Origin: an uncultured bacterium
GTDB lineage: Bacteria; Bacillota; Clostridia; Oscillospirales; Ruminococcaceae
Direction of reading: 5' to 3'
Assembly (NCBI GenBank): GCA_905214345.1
Contig: CAJMLV010000068.1
Location: 1 to 7,034 of the forward strand
DNA length: 7,034 nt
This document shows, piece by piece, positions 1 to 4,493 of the stretch. Numbering within the stretch: position 1 is the first letter of the stretch; every line of letters begins with the position of its first letter. Below the pieces are notes generated by a model. That model did no database searches. It worked only from the letters and a program-made list of their open reading frames with translations, and was not told the DNA's origin. The position numbers and the translations under genes were made by a program.

Positions 1-150
1 GACTGGGGAGGGGGCAGCGGGGCTGCTGTCCGGCGAAGGGCGAAGTCCCTCTTGTTCCAGGAACTCTTCCCAGACCGGCAAGGCACTGCACCCGGATAAA
101 GAAAACAGGAGCAATAATGCCAAGAGTATTCCGGGTATATGTTGTTTCAT
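1..150 (-). CDS. Lipoprotein, N-terminal part (cut by window edge)
   Basis: The first 50 codons of a gene that runs off the left edge. The product starts MKQHIPGILLALLLLFSLSGC: a short charged start, a hydrophobic core at about residues 7-18, and the lipobox L18-S-G-C21, so a lipoprotein attached to the outer face of the membrane through C21 is expected. After the cysteine come SALPVWEEF and then a Ser/Pro/Ala-rich stretch, the usual flexible tether before a folded domain outside the window. The start is supported by AAAGGAG a few bases upstream of the ATG. It lies 14 bases after the stop of the small ORF at 165-284 and downstream of the terminator at 319-363, so it probably belongs to a separate transcript from the PspA/SPFH operon. 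The CSxLP start after the lipobox resembles that of the lipoprotein at 4494-6107, which weakly suggests a paralogue. Its function cannot be read from this fragment. Confidence 0.8.
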   Translation of the reverse strand, partial: MKQHIPGILLALLLLFSLSGCSALPVWEEFLEQEGLRPSPDSSPAAPSPV

Positions 151-164
151 GAATGACTCCTTTC

Positions 165-284
165 TCAAAGCCACGAGTTTTGGAAGCAGATATGCCGCTG
201 TCTTGCCGGGGCAGTTAGTTGTTTGGCCGCGCGGTATCCCGCAAACGGAAGAGGCAGAATTGCGGCCAGTGCGATCTTTTTCAT
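165..284 (-). CDS. Small ORF, 39 codons, signal-peptide-like
   Basis: A 39-residue product starting MKKIALAAILPLPFAGY, followed by a basic, polar tail ending ICFQNSWL. The start at 284 has a purine-rich GAAAGGGG about 8 bases upstream, and the stop overlaps the leader of the next lipoprotein gene, only 14 bases before its ATG. The first 17 residues look like a signal peptide (two lysines, then a hydrophobic core). The sequence LPFAG followed by Y17 looks like a lipobox whose cysteine has become tyrosine; the codon is TAC, one base from TGC. Options are a real small membrane peptide, a translated leader for the downstream lipoprotein, or the remnant of a lipoprotein gene. No known family was recognised. 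A longer in-frame version beginning at 365 would run through the terminator hairpin and lacks a ribosome site, so the shorter start is preferred. Confidence 0.4.
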   Translation of the reverse strand: MKKIALAAILPLPFAGYRAAKQLTAPARQRHICFQNSWL

Positions 285-318
285 AGTGGCGCCCCTTTCC
301 GTTCGGTCGGGAACTGAC

Positions 319-363
319 GGAGAAAGAGGGGATGCCTCACGCCGCAGAGGCAAGCATCCCCTC
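319..363 (-). terminator. Rho-independent terminator of the PspA/SPFH operon
   Basis: An inverted repeat pairs 326-335 with 354-363 (GAGGGGATGC / GCATCCCCTC, 10 base pairs). It can also be drawn as an 8-bp outer stem plus a 5-bp inner stem (334-338 with 347-351) with a 4-base bulge. On the minus strand it is followed by TTTCTCC, a short impure T-run. It lies about 58 bases after the stop of the zinc-ribbon membrane protein gene. On the plus strand the hairpin is followed by AATAATT, so minus-strand termination fits better. The weak T-run may leave some readthrough into the genes at 165-284 and 1-150. Confidence 0.6.
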
Positions 364-421
364 AATAATTATGTGATTGCCCGAAGCTGCATCGTTTAGG
401 GGCCCCGTGCGATCCTTTCTA

Positions 422-1291
422 TCATTTCAGCAGTTTGATGCCACCGATAAGGGGCAAGGGCTTTGTCTGGCCTTTGGCTGCGTGAACAATCCCGATGATG
501 GAAAAGATGAAAAACACCAGGGAGAGAACCCCAAAGACGCCAGAAATAATCAGCACCGCCGTAGAACTGATGTCGATCAGCGCGGTGCTCAGCACATTGG
601 ACAACACGCTGCAGATCACCGACACAAGGAACAGAACAAGCCCTTGGTTGGTATGGTACCTTGCAAACGGATCCTGTTTGGCTGTAAGGAGGGGGATCAG
701 GACCAGAATCCCGAAATATGCCAGAATCGCCATGCCCTTTTTCATCTGGGCCTGGTTGAGTGCGGCGGCCTGGACCGGCTGTTGATAACCGGGATGTACG
801 GGCGGCACCTGGGATTGGGAACCCGGCTGCTGATATGCCGGTTGCTGGGGGGCCGGCTGCTGGTATGCGGCCTGCTGAGGCATGGGCTGCTGATATGCAG
901 GCTGCTGGGGAGCAGACGGCTGGTACATTGTCTGCTGAGGAACAGGCTGCTGATACGCCGCCCGCGGGGGTACAGACTGTTGGTACGCGGGTTGCTGATA
1001 CACCGGCTGCTGGGGGGCAGGCGGCTGGTATGCTGCCTGCTGAGGAACAGGCTGTTGAACAACAGGCTCCTGCGGGGGGATGGACGGGGCGGGTTCATTT
1101 TCCGGTACCGCTGTGAAAACCGAAGTGGTCTCTACCGGTTCGGCGGCAGGGGGCTCGGCCGGGATAGGGGGCATTTCCTGTTGCACCGGTGCCGTTGCCG
1201 GTTTTTCCAAGACAGGCACAGGGGTGCCGCAGTTGGGACAAAACTTGCTTACGCCATGCAGCTGTGCGCCGCAATTCTGACAAAACGCCAT
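422..1291 (-). CDS. Zinc-ribbon membrane protein with Pro/Gln/Tyr repeat linker (DUF4870/Tic20-like C-terminus)
   Basis: A 289-residue protein of three parts. Residues 1-24 form a zinc ribbon (C4, C7, C18, C21; MAFCQNCG...KFCPNCG). Residues about 75-178 are a low-complexity linker of near 10-residue units such as YQQPMPQQAA. Residues 183-289 form a membrane domain with about three hydrophobic segments (187-202, 217-239, 246-273). A loop reads DPFARYHTNQG, the signature I associate with small DUF4870/Tic20-like membrane proteins. The zinc ribbon should be cytoplasmic, held away from the membrane by the linker. The start at 1291 is chosen because AGGAGG lies 7 bases upstream and the zinc ribbon begins at once; an upstream in-frame ATG at 1366 would add 25 residues and falls in a hairpin. 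It is the last gene before the terminator, 113 bases after pspA. By context I infer a membrane partner for PspA/SPFH. The family name is from memory. Confidence 0.85.
   Translation of the reverse strand: MAFCQNCGAQLHGVSKFCPNCGTPVPVLEKPATAPVQQEMPPIPAEPPAAEPVETTSVFTAVPENEPAPSIPPQEPVVQQPVPQQAAYQPPAPQQPVYQQPAYQQSVPPRAAYQQPVPQQTMYQPSAPQQPAYQQPMPQQAAYQQPAPQQPAYQQPGSQSQVPPVHPGYQQPVQAAALNQAQMKKGMAILAYFGILVLIPLLTAKQDPFARYHTNQGLVLFLVSVICSVLSNVLSTALIDISSTAVLIISGVFGVLSLVFFIFSIIGIVHAAKGQTKPLPLIGGIKLLK
780..1072 (-). repeat. Degenerate in-frame repeat coding a Pro/Gln/Tyr linker
   Basis: On the plus strand GGCTGCTGATATGC-like blocks recur about every 30 bases. In the minus-strand gene they code for units beginning with tyrosine, for example YQQPVPQQTM, YQPSAPQQPA, YQQPMPQQAA and YQQPAPQQPA. 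A 20-residue higher-order unit is also visible, with PQQAAYQ-PAPQQP-YQQP occurring twice. The 30-base period keeps the frame, so slippage here would change linker length without breaking the protein. Confidence 0.8.
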
Positions 1292-1298
1292 AGGTATT

Positions 1299-1304
1299 CC
1301 TCCT
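1299..1304 (-). promoter_or_regulatory. Ribosome binding site deciding the start of the zinc-ribbon membrane protein
   Basis: AAAAGGAGG on the minus strand sits 7 bases before the ATG at 1291. It supports this start over the in-frame ATG at 1366. Confidence 0.85.
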
Positions 1305-1366
1305 TTTGGGGTTACGATATTTGCAGGAAAAGCAAAGGTCTGTACAGGGATCGTTTTCTGTGCCAT

Positions 1367-1386
1367 TCAAAAGCAGGAGCTTTTGA
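1367..1386 (-). other. Perfect 8-bp hairpin between pspA and the zinc-ribbon membrane protein gene
   Basis: TCAAAAGC and GCTTTTGA form a perfect 8-bp stem around a 4-base loop (TCCT on the minus strand), 18 bases after the pspA stop. No T-run follows, so it is not a convincing terminator. It could protect the 3' end of the pspA message or weaken readthrough to the last gene. The remainder of the 113-base gap shows no good promoter. Confidence 0.45.
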
Positions 1387-1404
1387 GCGGACATCTATGG
1401 GGGT

Positions 1405-2292
1405 TCAGATCCGGTCCTCGTCATCGAAAATATTGCCGCACTGGGGACAAAACTTCGGCGGAGCAGCCGGGTCTGCAGGGGTCCAGCCGCATTGATTGCA
1501 CCGGAACGTCGGCGGGGTGCTGCCTGCCGGTTCCGTGGCTCCCATCTGTGCCTTCATGGCGGCCAGCTGGGCTGCGGCATCACTGCTTGCGGTCCCGGCG
1601 GCGGGTGTCATCCCCATGCGTGCTTTCAGCACCTCCAGTTCCGACTGGGCGGAGGGACCGCCGTCTGTATTGGCGTACTTTTTCTCCAAATCGTCCAGTT
1701 CCCTATCCCCGGCCAGTTCCGCATCCAGGGCTTCCTTGGCATCTGCCGCATCGATGCGCTTCTGGATGCTGCCCGCCAGGCTGTCGAAATTCCCCAATGC
1801 ATTCCCGCCGATCTTCTCGGTAAGCTGCTGCATTTTTTCCTTGCTTTCCGCGATCCGCAGCTTGGCTTTCAGCTCCCCGATCTTGCTTTCCGCCTCCTGG
1901 ATATCCGTCAGCAGCTTTTGGGTCATCTGGCGCATACGCTCCGAGTTTGCCTGCGCCTGGGCATAGGCGGCTTCGGCATCAGTCTTTTTGGGCTGCAGCT
2001 GGCCCTTGGCCTCCAGGAATTTCAAGGCGTCGGCATCGTTACCTGCCTGTACGGCGGCCTGGGCATACCGTTCATAGCGGGTCATCTGGTCATTGATCCC
2101 ATCCAGGCGGCGTTTGGCCGCGGCCTCCTCTGCCATGACCGATGCGGTTTCATTCCGGACCTGGGCATAATCTTCCCGTGCATCTCTGAGATACTGGTTC
2201 AGCAGTTTTTCCGCATTCTTGTTCTCCGCCCCGGTGAGCAGGTCATTGATGTTGGCCCGCATGATATCGCCAAAACGTGAAAGAATCCCCAT
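1405..2292 (-). CDS. pspA: PspA/IM30 (phage shock protein A) family protein with C-terminal zinc ribbon
   Basis: A 295-residue protein. Residues 1-19 (MGILSRFGDIMRANINDLL) match the amphipathic helix with which PspA/Vipp1/LiaH proteins bind stressed membranes. Residues about 25-200 are long charged heptad-rich helices, as in the ESCRT-III-like PspA fold, which polymerises on membranes and limits proton leakage. A linker rich in Ala, Gly, Thr and Met (about 215-262) leads to a zinc ribbon at 263-295 (C265, C268, C282, C285) ending in an acidic tail (FDDEDRI). Classical PspA is about 220-230 residues and has no zinc ribbon, so this tail is an extension. It is nearly the same as the tail of the SPFH protein encoded just upstream. 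The ATG at 2292 has AGGAGG 8 bases upstream; a GTG three codons earlier lies in that ribosome site and is rejected. The gene is 40 bases downstream of the SPFH gene, so co-transcription is likely. Membrane recruitment through the SPFH protein is inferred from B. subtilis YdjI. Confidence 0.93.
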   Translation of the reverse strand: MGILSRFGDIMRANINDLLTGAENKNAEKLLNQYLRDAREDYAQVRNETASVMAEEAAAKRRLDGINDQMTRYERYAQAAVQAGNDADALKFLEAKGQLQPKKTDAEAAYAQAQANSERMRQMTQKLLTDIQEAESKIGELKAKLRIAESKEKMQQLTEKIGGNALGNFDSLAGSIQKRIDAADAKEALDAELAGDRELDDLEKKYANTDGGPSAQSELEVLKARMGMTPAAGTASSDAAAQLAAMKAQMGATEPAGSTPPTFRCNQCGWTPADPAAPPKFCPQCGNIFDDEDRI

Positions 2293-2300
2293 AGAACACA

Positions 2301-2306
2301 CCTCCT
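2301..2306 (-). promoter_or_regulatory. Ribosome binding site deciding the pspA start
   Basis: AAAAGGAGG lies 8 bases before the ATG at 2292. The possible GTG start at 2301 overlaps this site by a base and would leave no room for ribosome binding, so MGILSRF is the true N-terminus. This matters because that segment is the membrane-binding helix. Confidence 0.85.
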
Positions 2307-2332
2307 TTTGTTATACCTCCCTGACAGGGTCG

Positions 2333-3742
2333 TCAGATCTGGTCGCCATCATCAAAGGGGTCCCCGCATTCGGGGCAGAATTTGGGCGGCTTGGTGCCCT
2401 TTTCCGGCTCCCAGCCGCATTTGTCGCACCGGTATTGGGGAACGCCGGCAGGTTTGGGCTGGCCGCACTCGGCGCAGAATTTTCCCTTATTCACGGCCCC
2501 GCAGGAACAGGTCCAGCCGTCGGCCGAAGGTTGGGGCTTCCCGCATTCGGCGCAGAACTTGCCGGTGTTGACGGCGCCGCAGGAGCAGGTCCAGCCGCCG
2601 GCAGGTTTGGGGACGGGCTTGGGCTGGCCGCAGCTCTGGCAGAAATTTCCCTGGTTTCCGGTCTGCCCGCAGGAACAGGTCCAACCTGCCGGGGCGGCGG
2701 GCTGCTGGGCCGGGGGTTGCTGGGCTTGCTGCTGGCCCATGGCGTACAGATTCTGGGCGTTCATGCCGCCGCCCATCATGCCGCCGGCCATGCCCATGCC
2801 CATAAAACCTACGGCGGCACCGGCGGTGTTGCCGGCGGCGGTCTTCATGGCCTCGCCCTGGGAGCCCACCATATAGGCAGCTGCCCGTGTGGGGTCCATA
2901 AAGGCTGCGTTGCGCTGCAGTTCCTTGAGCATCGCCTCGTCTTCTTCCGAGGCTTTTACCGACGACACACCGAATTTCCAGATTTCGATACCCCGGGACA
3001 GAGCCCATTCGGAGGAAAGGATCTCGCTGAGGGCATCACGGATTTCGGTGGTGTGGCCCGGCAAAGCGCTGTAACGGATGCCCATGGCCGAGATCTTGGC
3101 AAAAGCAGGCTGAAGAGCGGTCAGCAGTTCGGATTTCAGCTGGCCCTCGATCTCCTCACGGCGATAGTCCTGCTCCACATTGCCGCAGACGTTGGTATAA
3201 AACAGAATGGGGTTGGTCAGCCGATAGCTGTATTCCCCGAAACAGCGGATGGAGATGTCGATATCGATGCCGGCCCGCTCGTCCACCACCCGGAAGGGGA
3301 TGGGGCTGGGGGTGCCGTATTTGTTGCCGATGATTTCCTTGGTATTAAAGTAGTAGACACGCTGGTCCTGCCCGGCCTCGCCGCCGAAGGCGAAACGCTT
3401 GCCAATCTGGGAAAAGGTGTTTTTGATGCCTTCCCCCAGGTCGCCGGTGAAAAGGGAGGGGGCGAGAGAGGTATCGTAGATGAACTCGCCCGGATCGGCA
3501 CAGATATCCACCACTTTGCCGTTCTCCACAATGCACATGCACTGCCCGTCGGCCACGGCCACCACCGAGCCGTTGGAGATGACATTCGGGCTGCCCTTGG
3601 TGTTGGAGCCCCTGCCGGTGGCCCGTTTCTGGCCCTTGCAGACCAGCACATCCACCGGAATGGATTCACAGTAGAAATACTCTTTCCATTGATCTGCCAT
3701 AACGCCGCCGGCAGCGCCCAATGCCGCTTTGATAAGTCCCAT
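2333..3742 (-). CDS. SPFH-domain protein (YdjI / 'virion core protein'-like) with four C-terminal zinc ribbons
   Basis: A 469-residue protein resembling B. subtilis YdjI, the SPFH protein encoded with PspA. An N-terminal hydrophobic/amphipathic stretch (MGLIKAALGAAGGVM) is followed by QWKEYFYCESIPVDVLV and an SPFH-like region to about residue 290. A Gly/Met-rich segment and a Gln/Pro-rich linker (about 300-352) follow, then four zinc ribbons: C356/C358/C368/C371, C386/C388/C397/C400, C412/C414/C423/C426 and C439/C442/C456/C459. The first three use CxC...CxxC; the last uses CxxC...CxxC and ends in FDDGDQI. No full membrane helix is evident, so peripheral attachment is likely. SPFH proteins form membrane-associated oligomers, and YdjI is needed to place PspA on the membrane. 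The ATG at 3742 follows AAAGGAG at 8 bases; an in-frame ATG nine codons upstream lacks such a site. A 140-base gap with a candidate promoter precedes the gene. The start choice and family are firm; the number of zinc ions bound is inferred. Confidence 0.92.
   Translation of the reverse strand: MGLIKAALGAAGGVMADQWKEYFYCESIPVDVLVCKGQKRATGRGSNTKGSPNVISNGSVVAVADGQCMCIVENGKVVDICADPGEFIYDTSLAPSLFTGDLGEGIKNTFSQIGKRFAFGGEAGQDQRVYYFNTKEIIGNKYGTPSPIPFRVVDERAGIDIDISIRCFGEYSYRLTNPILFYTNVCGNVEQDYRREEIEGQLKSELLTALQPAFAKISAMGIRYSALPGHTTEIRDALSEILSSEWALSRGIEIWKFGVSSVKASEEDEAMLKELQRNAAFMDPTRAAAYMVGSQGEAMKTAAGNTAGAAVGFMGMGMAGGMMGGGMNAQNLYAMGQQQAQQPPAQQPAAPAGWTCSCGQTGNQGNFCQSCGQPKPVPKPAGGWTCSCGAVNTGKFCAECGKPQPSADGWTCSCGAVNKGKFCAECGQPKPAGVPQYRCDKCGWEPEKGTKPPKFCPECGDPFDDGDQI
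2462..2683 (-). repeat. Three tandem zinc-ribbon units inside the SPFH gene
   Basis: Residues 354-427 of the SPFH protein contain three copies of a W-T-C-S-C-G ... F-C-x-x-C-G unit. Copies two and three differ at one residue over their 18-residue cores (WTCSCGAVNTGKFCAECG against ...NKGKFCAECG) and are offset by 26 codons (78 bases), consistent with recent internal duplication. Copy one is more diverged (GQTGNQGNFCQSCG). Confidence 0.8.
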
Positions 3743-3750
3743 ATTCAACA

Positions 3751-3757
3751 CTCCTTT
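3751..3757 (-). promoter_or_regulatory. Ribosome binding site deciding the SPFH gene start
   Basis: AAAGGAG on the minus strand lies 8 bases before the ATG at 3742. The upstream in-frame ATG at 3769 would place this site inside the coding region, so the shorter protein starting MGLIKAAL is preferred. Confidence 0.8.
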
Positions 3758-3767
3758 TGTTTGATCC

Positions 3768-3807
3768 AAGCCCCGCCCGGTACGGTCCGGTGCATAAACG
3801 GGGGCTT
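3768..3807 (-). other. Leader hairpin upstream of the SPFH gene
   Basis: AAGCCCC (3768-3774) can pair with GGGGCTT (3801-3807), and an inner CCGG...CCGG pair lies within the loop. It sits between the candidate promoter at 3811-3839 and the ribosome site at 3751-3757. No T-run follows on the minus strand, so I do not call it a terminator. It may be a leader structure affecting expression of the SPFH and PspA genes, or it may have no role. Confidence 0.3.
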
Positions 3808-3810
3808 TTG

Positions 3811-3839
3811 GTTATGTTGCCGCCCTGCGCCTGTTTGAA
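3811..3839 (-). promoter_or_regulatory. Candidate internal sigma-A-type promoter for the SPFH-PspA part
   Basis: On the minus strand, TTCAAA (3834-3839; 4 of 6 to TTGACA) and CATAAC (3811-3816; 4 of 6 to TATAAT) are separated by exactly 17 bases. They lie in the only gap over 120 bases inside the operon, about 70 bases before the SPFH start. Such partial matches occur by chance, so this is a candidate only. If real, it would let SPFH, PspA and the zinc-ribbon membrane protein be made independently of the TPM and lipoprotein genes. Confidence 0.3.
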
Positions 3840-3882
3840 GCGCCGGGGGAAATCCTGATGTGACGTTTTGTCTGTCTGTGAT

Positions 3883-4446
3883 TTAGGCCCAGGGGTTGGC
3901 GCTTTCCGGCTGCCGGATATCGGTAAGCAGGGCCTGCTCCCACAGATACCATTTGCCGTCCTTGGCCTGCCTCAACTGGATAGGCCGGGGACTGTCCGCG
4001 CCGCCGGAGGGGAGGAACAACTTGGCAAACCCTTGGGTAAGAAAGCTGTTGTGGTCCGCCATGACCCGGATGGTATAAGGCGGCTGCGGGGTGTAGTCGT
4101 TCTGGGGCGTGGCGCCGCAGAAATAGGAACGAGGCACGTAATCCTTGGCACGGAACCGGTCCCGGATAAAGCTGAGCTCCTGCCCGTTCAGCGGGCGGGG
4201 CCCCCGCAGGAAGTTGAGCATCCTGACAGAAGTTTCCGGGTCGCGGGGGTAAACGCAGAGGGCGATCACCGTCATGGCCGCCGTTTCAAAGGGGGTGGCC
4301 ATGGCGGCCTGGGGCAGGGCCGTGAACTCTTCATACCTGTCCGGCACGGTGGGAAATACAATGGTCTCTGTTTTGTTTCCGACTCCTTGAACAGCATCCC
4401 TTACAGCATCTCTGGCTTGATTTCTTAAAGAGTCAAACAGTCCCAT
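3883..4446 (-). CDS. Conserved protein of unknown function, probably DUF6935 family
   Basis: A 187-residue soluble protein with no signal peptide or membrane helix. It starts MGLFDSLRNQARDAVRDAVQGVG, which looks like an amphipathic helix, then a compact domain with ETAAMTVIALCVYP (about 54-68), SVRMLNFLRGPRPLNGQE (about 74-91), DYVPRSYFCGATPQNDYTP and ADSPRPIQLRQAKDGKWYLWEQ, ending in SANPWA. I recall proteins of this pattern as DUF6935 in Clostridia; that name is from memory and no biochemical function is known to me. The ATG at 4446 follows AAAGGAG at 8 bases. It lies 47 bases downstream of the lipoprotein gene and 140 bases upstream of the SPFH gene, all on the same strand. The MGL-type N-terminus, like those of PspA and the SPFH protein, suggests a peripheral membrane component of the same assembly. 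That role is inference. Confidence 0.85.
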   Translation of the reverse strand: MGLFDSLRNQARDAVRDAVQGVGNKTETIVFPTVPDRYEEFTALPQAAMATPFETAAMTVIALCVYPRDPETSVRMLNFLRGPRPLNGQELSFIRDRFRAKDYVPRSYFCGATPQNDYTPQPPYTIRVMADHNSFLTQGFAKLFLPSGGADSPRPIQLRQAKDGKWYLWEQALLTDIRQPESANPWA

Positions 4447-4493
4447 TTTAAATACTCCTTTCTCTGCTGGTATTGGTATAGTGATCGTGTTCG

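Noticed and set aside
165..284. AgrD-like autoinducing peptide
   Set aside because: There is a hydrophobic N-terminus and one cysteine near the end, but no acidic tail after the cysteine and no agrB-like gene nearby.
364..421. Promoter for the genes beyond the terminator (CATAAT near 371-376)
   Set aside because: The -10-like element is good, but no -35-like hexamer lies 16-18 bases upstream and the terminator hairpin would fall in the leader. No other motif stood out in this 58-base stretch.
1292..1366. Upstream in-frame start for the zinc-ribbon membrane protein
   Set aside because: The extra 25 residues have no domain. The AGGAGG site lies within them, directly before the internal ATG, and the region overlaps a hairpin.
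377..1495. Long plus-strand open frame opposite the zinc-ribbon membrane protein gene
   Set aside because: It runs antisense through the 30-base repeats and yields Leu/Arg-rich monotony (RLLxxRLL). It has no ribosome site, and the minus-strand frame has clear domains.
2293..2301. GTG start three codons before the pspA ATG
   Set aside because: It overlaps the ribosome site by one base, and the family N-terminus MGIxSRF begins at the ATG.
2321..2336. Small inverted repeat CTGAC...GTCAG across the SPFH stop codon
   Set aside because: Only 5 base pairs and no T-run; not a terminator and likely chance.
2219..3838. 539-codon plus-strand open frame opposite the SPFH gene
   Set aside because: An antisense shadow of a GC-rich gene. 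Its product is Gly/Ala/His-rich without domains, while the minus-strand frame is a recognisable SPFH protein.
4447..4493. Promoter between the lipoprotein gene and the DUF6935-like gene (TATACC with TTTAGG upstream)
   Set aside because: The -35 match is only 3 of 6 and overlaps the end of the upstream gene; a 47-base gap is compatible with simple co-transcription.
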